A DNA stretch of 64,000 nucleotides from Bog-159 sp963738375 (lineage in GTDB: Bacteria; Acidobacteriota; Terriglobia; Bryobacterales; Bryobacteraceae), in the NCBI GenBank assembly GCA_963738375.1, contig CAVTWL010000006.1, forward strand, positions 1,116,001 to 1,180,000, given 5' to 3'. Positions 38,218 through 47,673 of the stretch are shown here, in pieces. The position numbers and the translations under genes are program-made. Each line of letters begins with the position of its first letter. Positions within the stretch are counted from its first letter, which is position 1. The notes below the pieces were generated by a model. The model had not been told where the DNA came from, did no database searches, and saw only the letters and a list, made by a program, of their open reading frames with translations.

Positions 38218-38366
38218 GAACTTCCTCCTCTGGCGGTAGTCCTTGTTGCACGTTACGGACCAATGCCGAGAGTGTCCGGAAATCACAGAAACAGGGAATT
38301 CAAACCGGGTCAGTCACGTAATAAATGCATAGAATGGGTGACCAAATCTTACACCCGCGATCCTAT

Positions 38367-40475
38367 CTAATTCGAAGGGTTTGCTCCCAATTCCCTCAGC
38401 AGGAATGCGTCGATATCGGTAAACAAACCGACATTCTCATCGATCGAGGAACCAATGCCGTGTCCCGCTGTGCTGCTGGTCCGCAGCAGTACCGGCTGCT
38501 TGGTTCCGCTGGCCTGTAACCGCGCCGCCATCTTCCGCGATTGCATCGGATCCACGCGCGCGTCGTTGTCCCCAGTCGTCAGCAAAATCGCCGGATATTG
38601 CGTCCCATCCTTCACGTGATGGTACGGTGAGTAGGCATACAAAGCCTTGAATTGATCGGCCTCTTTCACCGTCCCGAACTCTGTCACGTTGAAAGCTCCG
38701 TTCGGCGACAACTCCACCCGCAGCATGTCGTAGATGCCGACCATCGATACCACGGCCTTGTACAGATCCGGATGCTGGGTGAACGCCGCGCCCATCAACA
38801 GTCCGCCGTTGCTGCCGCCGAGAATTCCAAGCTTCGATGACTGCGTATATTTGTGCGCGATCAGATACCTGGCGCACGCCGCAAAATCGTCGAACACGTT
38901 CTGTTTCTTAGTCAGCTTGCCCTGGTTGTGCCAGTTTTCGCCATACTCGCCGCCCCCGCGCAGGTTGGCCTCGGCGATTACCACGCCGCGCAGCAGCAAG
39001 GGAACAAATGGCGCCTGATATTGTGGCGGAAGGCTCACATCGTAGCCGCCGTAACCCGTCAGCACCGTAGGATTGTTCCCGTCCAGCTTCACGTCCTTAC
39101 GATGAATGATGTTCAGCGGAACCTTGGTTCCGTCTTTGGAAATTGCGAACCGCCGCGTCACGATGAACCCGTCCAGCGCCACCGGAGGATCGGTTTTCAT
39201 CGCCGTAGGCCTCAGCTTGCGCGTCTTCGGATCGAACCGGAAAAAGCCGCCCGTCTCAAGGTAACTGCCGACATAGCAAACACCTCCAATCCCGTCCAGA
39301 TTGCTACACTCCACCCTGGATACGGCGGGTACGCGTACGCTGGCAGGCGTTCCGTCGCCCGGTAAAAACAGCACCGCGGACGGCCCACCCACCAACTCAT
39401 TCACTAGCGGACCGTCCTTCGTCGGCGCCACCGACTCGATCACCGCGTCCGACTCCGTCACCAACGGAATCGCCTGATCCACGGTTTCCGCGATGTCCAT
39501 GCGCAGCACCTTGCCGTGGGGCGCGCCGTGTTTCGATACCAGGTAGATGTCTTTGTTGTAGCCGAAGGCGATCTGCTTTACTTCGTCGCCCGCTCCGGCC
39601 AACTGCCGCCAGGGCCGGCCGGCAGCCAGCAGCCAGTATTCATGATCGCCTCCGTCGCCGTAGGCCACGACCACTCCCAAGTGCCGTCCATCGTGCGACG
39701 AGGCGAACGATATTTCTGCGATCCGGGGAAAATCCTTGCCAATGGCGTACGTGTCGTCTTCCGGCTTCGCGCCCAGTTTATGAAAGTAGACTTGCTGGTA
39801 GAAATGCATATCCGCGGCCGGCCGCTCGCCATCGTGCGGATAGCGCGTGTAATAAAACCCCGAGCTGTCGGAATTCCACGCCACGCCCCCCCCAGCCGTA
39901 GCAAAGTTCACGCGCGGAATCACGTCCGCCAGCGGTTTGCCTGTGGCGGCGTCGTAAATGTGTACGTCTCCGCTTTCGCTACCGCCGCTCGACAGCGAAG
40001 CCGCCAGATACTGCCCATCCACCGACGGGACCGCGAAGTCGATTTCCGTAAGATGTTTGGGATCCAGGGCATCCGGATCGAGAACCGTGCGCTCCGAGGA
40101 AAGATCGTCCAGCGAGGCCAGCGTCACCACAACCTGATGCTGGTGTCCCGGCTCGCTCTTCATCGCGAACAGTTTGCCGCCGCGTTGTTCGATGGGAGCA
40201 TATTGCGCCTTGGCGGGCTGGAAGATCTTTTTCAATTCTCGCGACAGTGCTTCGCGGCCGGGCAGCGCATCGAGCGTCGACCGCGCCGCCGCGTTCTCCG
40301 CGCCGGCCCATTCTTTCACCGCCGGATCTTCGAAGTTCTCGAGCCATTGGTAGTCATCGGTGACTTTCACTTTGTCATAAGTGTCCGTCACCGGTTTTTT
40401 GGGAGTTTGCGGCGGAGCGGTCTGTCCCGCCAGACACGGGACCATCAGGGCAAGCACGGCGGCTATACGGTACAT
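38367..40475 (-). CDS. Secreted prolyl oligopeptidase (S9A family)
   Basis: The 702-residue protein starts at ATG 40475, giving a signal peptide (YRIAAVLALMVPCLAGQ). Residues 30-420 form the seven-bladed propeller that gates the active site (DDYQWLENFEDPAVKEW, GSESGDVHIYD). Residues 430-702 are the hydrolase domain, with the triad S555 in GGSNGGLL, D638 in DNDARVDP and H672 in TAGHG. The family cuts short peptides after proline. Secretion implies scavenging of peptides in the periplasm or outside. It is divergent from the ceramidase-like gene across 90 bases. Confidence 0.92.
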   Translation of the reverse strand: MYRIAAVLALMVPCLAGQTAPPQTPKKPVTDTYDKVKVTDDYQWLENFEDPAVKEWAGAENAAARSTLDALPGREALSRELKKIFQPAKAQYAPIEQRGGKLFAMKSEPGHQHQVVVTLASLDDLSSERTVLDPDALDPKHLTEIDFAVPSVDGQYLAASLSSGGSESGDVHIYDAATGKPLADVIPRVNFATAGGGVAWNSDSSGFYYTRYPHDGERPAADMHFYQQVYFHKLGAKPEDDTYAIGKDFPRIAEISFASSHDGRHLGVVVAYGDGGDHEYWLLAAGRPWRQLAGAGDEVKQIAFGYNKDIYLVSKHGAPHGKVLRMDIAETVDQAIPLVTESDAVIESVAPTKDGPLVNELVGGPSAVLFLPGDGTPASVRVPAVSRVECSNLDGIGGVCYVGSYLETGGFFRFDPKTRKLRPTAMKTDPPVALDGFIVTRRFAISKDGTKVPLNIIHRKDVKLDGNNPTVLTGYGGYDVSLPPQYQAPFVPLLLRGVVIAEANLRGGGEYGENWHNQGKLTKKQNVFDDFAACARYLIAHKYTQSSKLGILGGSNGGLLMGAAFTQHPDLYKAVVSMVGIYDMLRVELSPNGAFNVTEFGTVKEADQFKALYAYSPYHHVKDGTQYPAILLTTGDNDARVDPMQSRKMAARLQASGTKQPVLLRTSSTAGHGIGSSIDENVGLFTDIDAFLLRELGANPSN

Positions 40476-40565
40476 GCTGCCAATGTAGCATCCACCCTTA
40501 TTGACAACGGCCAAGCGCCAGACCGCAGGCCCCCTCGCAACCCAAAGCTGCTAGAATCCCTCTTC

Positions 40566-41846
40566 ATGCCCAACCTCCGTCCCCTGATCGGACTCCTTCT
40601 GGCTGCCTCCGCATGCCCGCAGGCCCTGCAAGTAGGCGCCGGACGCCGCGATATCACGCCGCGCGAGCCTGTCCCCATGTGGGGGTACGGCGACCGCCAC
40701 GATGCGCTTTCCACCGGCATCCTCGACCCGCTATATGCCGACGCCATCGTGATTCAGGCCGGCGCCAGAAAAATCGCCATCGTCGGCCTGGACCTCGGCC
40801 GCGCCCCCGCCGAAGCCTCCCTCCAGCGGATTCGCGCCCGCATCAAGGAACAAGCCGGCATCGAAAACTCCATCATCGCCGGCTCCCATACCCATCATGG
40901 CCCGGTGCTTGAACTGACGGATCAGGAGGGCAAAGGCAAAGGCCGCTTCGATGCCGCCTTGCGCTATTACAGCCAAATGGAAGATGGCATCGTGGGCGCT
41001 ATCGTCGAGGCCAACTCCCGCATGGTCCCCGCCCGCATGGCGGTAGGTTCGGTGCAATTGGACGGCTTCAACCGCAACCGTCACACCAAAATCGAGCCAA
41101 AGCCCAGCGACCGCGAACTGGCAGTGATGCGCTTCGACGATGCCGCAGGCAAACCCGTGGTAATCCTGGTGAACTTCGCCGCGCACCCCACCATGCTGCC
41201 CGCCGAAATGCTGAAGTTCTCCGCCGATTACGCCGGCGCGCTGAAAGCGAAAATCATGAAAGATACCGGCGCCGCGGCCATCTTCATGCAAGGCGCGGCG
41301 GGCGATCAATCCACCAACCCTGGCGGCAAGGACTACCGCGCCTATGGCGAAGCGTTAGCCGCGGAGGCCATCAAACTGTCGCAGTCTCTCCAGCCCGCCG
41401 AAGTCGCCAAGCCCTCCCTCGATGTCCGCGAGGAGCGCCTGCAGTTCAAAGCGCGCCTCGAGCTGTCCAACCCCATGGTCAAGGCCGCGTACTCCAAAGC
41501 ATTCTTCCCGGAACTCGTGCCCAATTACATCGACGAGTATGCCGCGGGTGTCCGCCCCCGCCTGACCGTCGCGCTGCTCAACGGCGACATCGCCCTGGTC
41601 GGCGTGTCGGGAGAATTCTTTAGCAATCACGCCATCCGCCTCAAACAGCGAGCCCGTGTGAAGCAGCTATTCTTCTTCGGTTATTCCAACGGCTACCACC
41701 AATATTTCCCGACTATCGAAGCAGTGGCGGAAGGAGGCTACGGCGCCGACCAGGCTGTTTCGCCCGTCGCCATCGGCGCTGGAGAAGAAGTCATGGATCG
41801 CGCCTTGCTGCGCCTCTACCAGATGATGGGACGCATACGCGAGTGA
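40566..41846 (+). CDS. Exported neutral-ceramidase-like (alkaline non-lysosomal) hydrolase
   Basis: The 426-residue protein starts at ATG 40566; codons upstream in the same frame are only antisense to the peptidase gene. After a short signal peptide the N-terminal ceramidase pattern is seen: GAGRRDITPREPVPMWGYGDR, LYADAIVIQAG, VGLDLGRAP and the metal-binding SHTHHGP. It continues with NFAAHPTMLP and MQGAAGDQSTNP. The length is shorter than eukaryotic ceramidases but usual for bacterial relatives of unknown substrate. The predicted activity is amide hydrolysis outside the cytoplasm. It ends nine bases before the convergent propeller gene. Confidence 0.83.
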   Translation: MPNLRPLIGLLLAASACPQALQVGAGRRDITPREPVPMWGYGDRHDALSTGILDPLYADAIVIQAGARKIAIVGLDLGRAPAEASLQRIRARIKEQAGIENSIIAGSHTHHGPVLELTDQEGKGKGRFDAALRYYSQMEDGIVGAIVEANSRMVPARMAVGSVQLDGFNRNRHTKIEPKPSDRELAVMRFDDAAGKPVVILVNFAAHPTMLPAEMLKFSADYAGALKAKIMKDTGAAAIFMQGAAGDQSTNPGGKDYRAYGEALAAEAIKLSQSLQPAEVAKPSLDVREERLQFKARLELSNPMVKAAYSKAFFPELVPNYIDEYAAGVRPRLTVALLNGDIALVGVSGEFFSNHAIRLKQRARVKQLFFFGYSNGYHQYFPTIEAVAEGGYGADQAVSPVAIGAGEEVMDRALLRLYQMMGRIRE

Positions 41847-41855
41847 CGCGGCAGC

Positions 41856-44108
41856 CTACCGCAGCACAACCTTAGCCAGCCCCGCATTATTGGCGCTGTC
41901 CAGGACGCGAATCACCACCAGGTGCTCGCCCGGCGTCAGCTTATCGAGTGACAGCACGAACTTCTCCTGCTGCGAATCGATCACGCCATCCGCGGCTTCG
42001 AGCGGCACCCAGCCCGTGGCATCCAGCGAATATTCGCAGCGACGCAAAGGCGATGCCGCATCGCGCGCTTCAAACGCCAGATCGGCCGACGCGCCGTTCC
42101 GGTGTACCGGGCCCACCGTCACCACGGGGGGGGTATTGTCAATCATCACCGGAGCGCTGGTCAGGTCCGCTTCGCGCGCGGTAGCCGGCGGGTTGACCTC
42201 CTGGTCGGATGCCTGCACGCGAAAGTAATACTTGCCGTCCGCCAGCACATCGCTGTCGAAGGTGAAAGCGTTGTCGTGCAAGCCGCCCTTCAACAGCATC
42301 CAGCGCCGCTCATCGTCGGCACGGAAATAAAGGCTGTAAACCAGGCGGTCGCCATCGGGATCTTCCGCCTGCCAGCTCACCGTAATCTGCTGCGCCGCGG
42401 CGCGCGACAGCGTCTGCGTCGGCGTGCCCGCCGCCGAAGACGTGCTCGTGTCGCCCGTATCCGTCACCGTCACCGTATACGGCGAAATGGCCTGCTGCTG
42501 CGCGCCCTTGCTACCCGCCGCAGCCATCTGTAACGTCACATTGACACTCTTCACCACCGGCGGAGAATTCTGCGGCAGATACGCCAGCGTCACATTGTCC
42601 ACGATCGGCGTCACTCCGCCCGTTCCCGCGAACTCCGCCTTCCACTGGATGTACCGTGCATTCGGACTCGCAATCGCGGAGGCCGCCGCATCGCTCAACG
42701 GCTCCGACCAGTCGCTCCACGTCTTATCCGGCCGCGCGGAATTTCCCGACCGGGTCCGGAACACAAGCGTCGACGCCGGCACCATCTCGGACCGCCAGCT
42801 CAAGCTGCCCCACCGCGATGCCGTCCCCGCATCGTGTACCGGCGATTCGTACCAACCCGACGCCCCCGGGGCTTCGCCCAGCCGGTAAATCCTGCCCATA
42901 TCGCCGGTCGCCACCAGCACCGAACCCTGCGAAGGCAGCAGCCGCGTGGCCTCGCCTTCATTGGTCTGCAGCACCAGCGTCACCTTGTGGTCTTTCGAGA
43001 TCCCGTAAATCCGCCCGTTGGTATCGGTCGAAAACAGTAGCTGATTGGGCAGCGCCAGCAGATCGTACGCGTTCTCTTCCTTCGAGCTCCACAACGTCTC
43101 CACGGTGTTGTCCGCGTTGATCCGATAGATGGCGGAGCGCTCCACGCCGGTAAGATCGGCCGTCGCCGTAAATTGCGTGGACACCTGTGGAGTCGCCGCC
43201 GCTTGCGCCTGTTTCAGCGGATCGGCTTGCGGCTTCAACTCCGCGCCGGGCTGCGTATTCTGCGCCTCGACGGTTACGGTTTGCGGCGCGCCCTGCACCG
43301 CTGTCACTCCTGATGCACCCGATTGTGCCGCCTGCGTAGCCGCCTGCGTTCGCTTCGCCAGCGATCCGCCCAGCGCCGCCACGTAAACGCTGCCATCGGC
43401 CTGCGGGATGATTGACCGGATTTCCGGGAGGCTCGCATCGTACAACACGAAGGCCTTGTCCTTGGCCGTCACACGATACAGAATGCCATTCGGCTCCGTG
43501 CCGGCGAGCAGACGCCCTTTCGCATCCACCGCCAGCCCCGTCACATGCGATTGCCCGGTGTCGTAATAGAGTTCCGCATTCCCCGCCGACGTCACACGAT
43601 AAATCTTCCCCTGATCGCCTGTGCCCACATACAACGAGCCATCCGCTGCCGTTGCCAGAGACCAGATGTACTTGGTCTTGGGCGCGAAATATTCCGTGGC
43701 TTTCCCGTTCTCGATGCGGTAAACTTTACCGTCGGGCGACGTGCCCGCATACAGAACGCCATGGCTGTCGGCGGCGATGGCAAAAATCTCCGGCTGGTCG
43801 GCGGTCCACACCAGCGAGCTCTTGCCCGTCCGGTCGATTTGATACATCCGCCCGCGATGCCCGGTCGCCACATACAGCGTGCCGTTGGCGCCCTCGGCCA
43901 CGCTCCAAACCACCGCTTGCCCGGAAGAGAACAACGTGTCCACTTTTGGCGCCAGCGTTAGCCGCCCATCGCGGCTCAAGGACACGCCCTGAAACTGGCC
44001 GCGAATGAAATCCTGGTAGCTGGTCATCTCCCACGCAGTCGTCGCGGAAGCCAACGCTGCGATGGGGGCCGCGAACAGCAGCAGCGCGGCGGAACGGCGC
44101 GGCATCAT
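41856..44108 (-). CDS. Secreted beta-propeller protein with fibronectin-like C-terminus
   Basis: The 750-residue product has a signal peptide (AALLLFAAPIAALASA). Propeller-type repeats follow, each with a G..YV(A/G)T or YAGT turn and a K(I/V)YR strand: TLYVATGHRGRMYQ, VLYAGTSPDGKVYR, SLYVGTGDQGKIYR, RLLAGTEPNGILYR. A low-complexity Ala/Gln linker lies near 245-320. The last 250 residues read as Ig or fibronectin-like domains (TVTDTGDTSTSS, GKYYFRVQASDQEVNPP, GEHLVVIRVLDSANNAG). ATG 44108 overlaps the upstream TGA as ATGA, so it is translationally coupled to the S55 protein. It may be a partner or substrate of that protein. Confidence 0.8.
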   Translation of the reverse strand: MMPRRSAALLLFAAPIAALASATTAWEMTSYQDFIRGQFQGVSLSRDGRLTLAPKVDTLFSSGQAVVWSVAEGANGTLYVATGHRGRMYQIDRTGKSSLVWTADQPEIFAIAADSHGVLYAGTSPDGKVYRIENGKATEYFAPKTKYIWSLATAADGSLYVGTGDQGKIYRVTSAGNAELYYDTGQSHVTGLAVDAKGRLLAGTEPNGILYRVTAKDKAFVLYDASLPEIRSIIPQADGSVYVAALGGSLAKRTQAATQAAQSGASGVTAVQGAPQTVTVEAQNTQPGAELKPQADPLKQAQAAATPQVSTQFTATADLTGVERSAIYRINADNTVETLWSSKEENAYDLLALPNQLLFSTDTNGRIYGISKDHKVTLVLQTNEGEATRLLPSQGSVLVATGDMGRIYRLGEAPGASGWYESPVHDAGTASRWGSLSWRSEMVPASTLVFRTRSGNSARPDKTWSDWSEPLSDAAASAIASPNARYIQWKAEFAGTGGVTPIVDNVTLAYLPQNSPPVVKSVNVTLQMAAAGSKGAQQQAISPYTVTVTDTGDTSTSSAAGTPTQTLSRAAAQQITVSWQAEDPDGDRLVYSLYFRADDERRWMLLKGGLHDNAFTFDSDVLADGKYYFRVQASDQEVNPPATAREADLTSAPVMIDNTPPVVTVGPVHRNGASADLAFEARDAASPLRRCEYSLDATGWVPLEAADGVIDSQQEKFVLSLDKLTPGEHLVVIRVLDSANNAGLAKVVLR

Positions 44109-45916
44109 TCCTTCACCTCAATCTGAATGGTCTTCGACCCGCTGATGACGTAGTCGCCGGCATCGAATTCCAGCTCGGCAACCTTGGAGTTGCGTGTCTG
44201 CGAAATGCTGCCCTGCGGCCCTTGTGCTCCGGCCAGAATCATCGCCACCGAGGGCGGCGGATCCGGCAAGTCCGAGCCTTCCACCTGGAACGCCGTCTCG
44301 GGACGCCACACCCGCACATAAGCCTTGGTATTCGCCCGCAAGCTGTTCACCGTCGAAAGCACCTGCGCAATCGACTTCGGTTGATTGCCGACCACCTGCC
44401 GCAGTTCCGTAAGATTGGTGGTCATGCCGTCGGCAACCGTGAAGTACAGCGGTCCCGGCGTGAGGCCCGGCGGAACCTGATAAACCATCGTCCGCGTCAC
44501 TTCCGCCCCATTCTCGCCGATCAGATTGGTGGTGAGCTCCACTTTGCCGCCCGCCCGCACCTCGCGCCGCCCCGCCGCCACGCTGTCGATCTGATATTGC
44601 TTCTTGGCATCGAACGATTCAATGTCGAGGTTCACCTTTTTCACCCCCAGCGTATCGAACCCGCTTTGCAGCACGTAAGCCAGCGGCACGGAGGTTGAAA
44701 GCGATGCGATCATGGCGGAGCCCGTATCCGCGGCGTACATATTATTCACCTTCAGCGGCGCGGTAGATCCCTGAAATTCGATTTCGCCCGTCACCCGGAA
44801 GCTGGAAGCCCCCACCGTGCGTTCCGTCGCGTCCAGGGCGTTGAAGATCGCCATCTGCATCAGCAGCGGGGCCAGAAACCGGTCGTTCACCATCTCCATC
44901 TGGTAGTTGTCCAGCCGCTTCCCGCCGCGCGAAACGGAAATGGAAATCGGGGCCATGGCCGCGGCGCGCCCCAGTTCCCCCGCGACGGCGGTATTGCGGT
45001 CCTGCAAAATCGAGCCCATGGTTTCCTTCGGCGCCGAAATCTTAAAGGACGCCGACATCACCGGCAGCAGCGCCATCACTTCCGAGCGCGTAAAGGGCAG
45101 CGCCGTCGACCCGACTGCCAGAAACCGATGCCCGAACGCATAAATCTTGCTGCCATCGACGTAGGTCACCGTGCCATCCGCCCCGATACTCAAGTCCCCG
45201 GTCATCAACTGCACGCTGATCATCGAGCCGGGCACAACCCGCGACGGATCTCCCATGTGCGAATTCGTTGCACCGCCCGAGGAAAGCGCCTGCGCCGGCT
45301 CGAGCCCCAGCGAACGCAACTGCGGAGCGAAAGCGTCCAACGTCGCGCGGGTAAAGCCGGCAAACGAAACGGGCGTCGCGATATCCATCATTTTGGCTTC
45401 GCGAGGCGTGGAGTCCAGCCGCCCGGGCAGCAGGCGCGTCAGGTCCTTCGAGGCGAACAGCGCCGCCAGCGAAACCTCGTTGCGCGCGACCTGGGCGGGC
45501 GCATCCGACCGTCCCTCCTCCGTCACCCGCACCATTTCCTCGATGGGCCGGATGCCGGTAATCGCATCCTTGGCAAAAGGGAACGCCAAGGCTACCGCGC
45601 CGGCCAGTTTGCCGTCGATATAAACCGGACTGCCGCTCATGCCCTGCAACACGCCAGTTTCGGCCAAAGGGCCACCCGAAAGCCGCGCCAGGATCAGATT
45701 TTGCTTGGGGCCGATGTTCTCCAGCACCCCCAGCACTTCCACCTGAAATTCGTCGATGCGCGTACCGGAAAACACCGTCTTCCCGATGCCATGTTGTCCG
45801 GGCCGGATGTCTTTCAGCGGAAAAAACGCAGTTTGAGCGTGGAGGGCGGCGGCGAGGGCCAACACCGCGGGGACAGCGAGGCGCGACACGCTTACTATTC
45901 TACCGTGGAACCGCAT
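44105..45916 (-). CDS. Secreted SpoIVB-type (S55) peptidase-domain protein
   Basis: The 603-residue protein has a signal peptide (SRLAVPAVLALAAALHA) and an S55 domain from about 30 to 240. The domain starts FPLKDIRPGQHGIGKTVFSG and contains the nucleophile motif GMSGSPVYIDGKLAGAVA (serine at 94-96). ITGIRPIEEM follows. A later segment, DGSKIYAFGHRFLAVGSTALPFT, is typical of S55 proteins. The remaining 300 residues are unassigned beta-rich sequence. SpoIVB signals across a spore membrane in Bacillus. Acidobacteria do not sporulate, so this member has another role. It overlaps the propeller gene by four bases and follows the WYL regulator by 53 bases. Confidence 0.85.
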   Translation of the reverse strand: MRFHGRIVSVSRLAVPAVLALAAALHAQTAFFPLKDIRPGQHGIGKTVFSGTRIDEFQVEVLGVLENIGPKQNLILARLSGGPLAETGVLQGMSGSPVYIDGKLAGAVALAFPFAKDAITGIRPIEEMVRVTEEGRSDAPAQVARNEVSLAALFASKDLTRLLPGRLDSTPREAKMMDIATPVSFAGFTRATLDAFAPQLRSLGLEPAQALSSGGATNSHMGDPSRVVPGSMISVQLMTGDLSIGADGTVTYVDGSKIYAFGHRFLAVGSTALPFTRSEVMALLPVMSASFKISAPKETMGSILQDRNTAVAGELGRAAAMAPISISVSRGGKRLDNYQMEMVNDRFLAPLLMQMAIFNALDATERTVGASSFRVTGEIEFQGSTAPLKVNNMYAADTGSAMIASLSTSVPLAYVLQSGFDTLGVKKVNLDIESFDAKKQYQIDSVAAGRREVRAGGKVELTTNLIGENGAEVTRTMVYQVPPGLTPGPLYFTVADGMTTNLTELRQVVGNQPKSIAQVLSTVNSLRANTKAYVRVWRPETAFQVEGSDLPDPPPSVAMILAGAQGPQGSISQTRNSKVAELEFDAGDYVISGSKTIQIEVKE

Positions 45917-45969
45917 GATCCTATGGTGAAAAGGACGCCCCGGGAAGGCCCACGGTTCCCTTTATGCGT

Positions 45970-46650
45970 TCATTCCGCGCCGACGGCCCGCATGTAGTCA
46001 GCCAGCGTCTTGCCAGGCTCATCCGCGAAGAACGACCCCGTGCGCGTGCAATTCCTCACCCGGTCCAGACGAAAATTCCGAAACGCCGTGCGCAGATCGC
46101 ACCATGACCCCAGCGTCCACGTCGATCCCCAGAAGGTCAACGCCAACGGCCGCACTACCCGCCGCGTCTCCTTGCCGTTGTTATCGATGTAGGCAAGCGC
46201 CAGCACCGCGCGATCGTCAATGGCTGCCCGCATCGTCTCGATCAGTTGATCGGTCGCGCGATGCGCGTTGTACAGCGGCGCATAGATCTGCGGGCCGTCG
46301 ATCTCCGCCCGCCGGTGCTTCGGCAGCGCCAGGATGATCTTGTCCAGCGCCGGAACCGCTGCCGCCCGGAAACGCGGCCCGCCAAAGGCCTGCACCATCC
46401 GCAAGCCCACCACCACCGCTTCCACTTCCTCCCGCGTAAACATAAGGGCGGTCAGCTCAAATGACCGGTCCACGCAATAGCCGACGCCCGCCTCGCCCTT
46501 CACCGGTATGCCCGAAAGGGACAGATCCCGCACGTCCCGGTAAATCGTGCGCTCCGAGACACCCAGGAAACCGGCCAGCTGAGCGGCGGTGGTCAGCCGC
46601 CGCGCGCGCAGGTGCTGCACAATCTGGAAAAGCCGATCGGCACGCCGCAT
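45970..46650 (-). CDS. YafY-like HTH/WYL-domain transcriptional regulator
   Basis: The 226-residue protein opens with the DeoR-like helix-turn-helix of the family: ADRLFQIVQHLRARR, TAAQLAGFLGVSERTIYRDVRDLSLSGIPV and GEAGVGYCV. The WYL domain spans about 130-200 with LALAYIDNNGKETRRVVRPLAL, TWTLGSWCDLR and FRNFRLDRV. The WYL tripeptide itself is replaced by WTL. Such proteins bind nucleic-acid-derived ligands or act as repressors. It lies 12 bases after the VOC gene, a pairing I recall as common for YafY regulators. Confidence 0.88.
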   Translation of the reverse strand: MRRADRLFQIVQHLRARRLTTAAQLAGFLGVSERTIYRDVRDLSLSGIPVKGEAGVGYCVDRSFELTALMFTREEVEAVVVGLRMVQAFGGPRFRAAAVPALDKIILALPKHRRAEIDGPQIYAPLYNAHRATDQLIETMRAAIDDRAVLALAYIDNNGKETRRVVRPLALTFWGSTWTLGSWCDLRTAFRNFRLDRVRNCTRTGSFFADEPGKTLADYMRAVGAE

Positions 46651-46662
46651 GAACGACTATTA

Positions 46663-47034
46663 TCATCCCTCTTCGTGCAGCCCCACCCGGTTGCCTTCGG
46701 GATCCACAATCAGCGCGATGGCGCCCATTCCCGGCGGCAGCGGCGTTTTCGGCAGCGCAATCTCCCCGCCCGCCGCCCGCACCCGTTCCAGCACGGCATC
46801 GAGCGCCCGATCCGTATTCAGATAGATCGTCACGCCGTTCTGCGACGGCCTGCTGTCCGCCCCCTTCATCACGCACCCGCCCGTGGCGCTGCCGCGATCA
46901 TAAGGAAAGATCGCCAGAGAAGCCGCGCCCACCGTTTCCTCCCGCAGCGCGACTCCCAGAATGGTTTCATAAAACATCTTGGCCCGCGCAAAATCCAGCG
47001 CCGGTATCTCGAACCAGTTGATTGGTTTGTTCAT
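46663..47034 (-). CDS. VOC-superfamily (glyoxalase/bleomycin-resistance-like) protein
   Basis: ATG 47034 gives a 123-residue product with two beta-alpha-beta-beta-beta modules: NWFEIPALDFARAKMFYETILG and VTIYLNTDRALDAVLERVRAAGGEIALPKT, ending IALIVDPEGNRVGLHEE. The PEGN.VGL end is a standard VOC feature with a metal-binding glutamate in enzymes. The reaction cannot be inferred. It precedes the WYL regulator in an apparent operon. Confidence 0.85.
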   Translation of the reverse strand: MNKPINWFEIPALDFARAKMFYETILGVALREETVGAASLAIFPYDRGSATGGCVMKGADSRPSQNGVTIYLNTDRALDAVLERVRAAGGEIALPKTPLPPGMGAIALIVDPEGNRVGLHEEG

Positions 47035-47129
47035 GCCCCGAGTATGCGGCAGCCCTCCTGACACCGTCCTGTCAGCAGACTTGCCCAACCAGTTGTGTTG
47101 ACTTCGGCCGCCAGTGGACGTAATATTTC

Positions 47130-47140
47130 GGGGGGGGGGG
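47130..47140. repeat. Eleven-base G homopolymer upstream of a dead gene
   Basis: A run of 11 G lies seven bases before ATG 47147. Such tracts slip during replication and are also prone to sequencing error. Next to a decayed secreted-protein gene it may be a relic of variable expression, or just an error-prone site. Confidence 0.6.
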
Positions 47141-47146
47141 TGTTCA

Positions 47147-47663
47147 ATGAAAACAATCGCGTCCAAGCTCTTTCTGCCGCTTTTCTTCGCTGCCGCGAGG
47201 CGCAACTAATTCCGGAACGATCTTTCGCATCTCGCCAGACGCGCTCGTTGAAACCGTTCATGACTTTTGCACCGAGGGCTGCACGGATAGCGCAGGACCC
47301 AATTCATTGATCCGGGCAACGGATGGCGACTTTTACGGAACCACTTTTTATGGACTCGTCGGAGGAGAACCGTCTTCAAGATAACCGCAAGCGGCGTATT
47401 TACGTCGCTCTACACCTTTTGCCAGCAGAACGGATGTCCGGATGGTCAAGCACCTACCGGGCTGGCACAGGCCAAGGGCGGCTCCTTTCACGTTCAACAC
47501 TTTACACACTTTCCATCTTTCCGACGGGGCACATCCCGACGGTCCCGTCGTCCAAGGTGCCAACGGCGTATTTTATGGTTCCACCTATAACGGCGGAACC
47601 AGCACCACCTGCCCGACGCCAAGCGCCTGTGGCACCATCTTCAGCTTGGCCCTTGGTCAGTAA
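47147..47663 (+). pseudogene. Relic of a secreted TIGR03803-type repeat protein
   Basis: ATG 47147 opens a signal-peptide-like stretch (KTIASKLFLPLFFAAA) that stops after 20 codons. Three further pieces in shifted frames follow. They are GTIFRISPDALVETVHDFC...GDFYGTT (about 47215-47350), TVFKITASGVFTSLYTFCQQNGCPDGQAP (about 47370-47470) and HPDGPVVQGANGVFYGSTYNGG...GTIFSLALG (to 47663). Each matches the GTVFKIT...YSFC...DG..P..GLVQ..DGNFYGTT repeat of the TIGR03803 type. At least three frame changes are needed, so the gene is dead. Confidence 0.7.
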
Positions 47664-47673
47664 CGCCTGATGG

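Noticed and set aside
39516..40565. A 350-codon upstream extension of the ceramidase-like gene
   Set aside because: It is the antisense of the prolyl oligopeptidase gene; the signal peptide and family match begin at ATG 40566.
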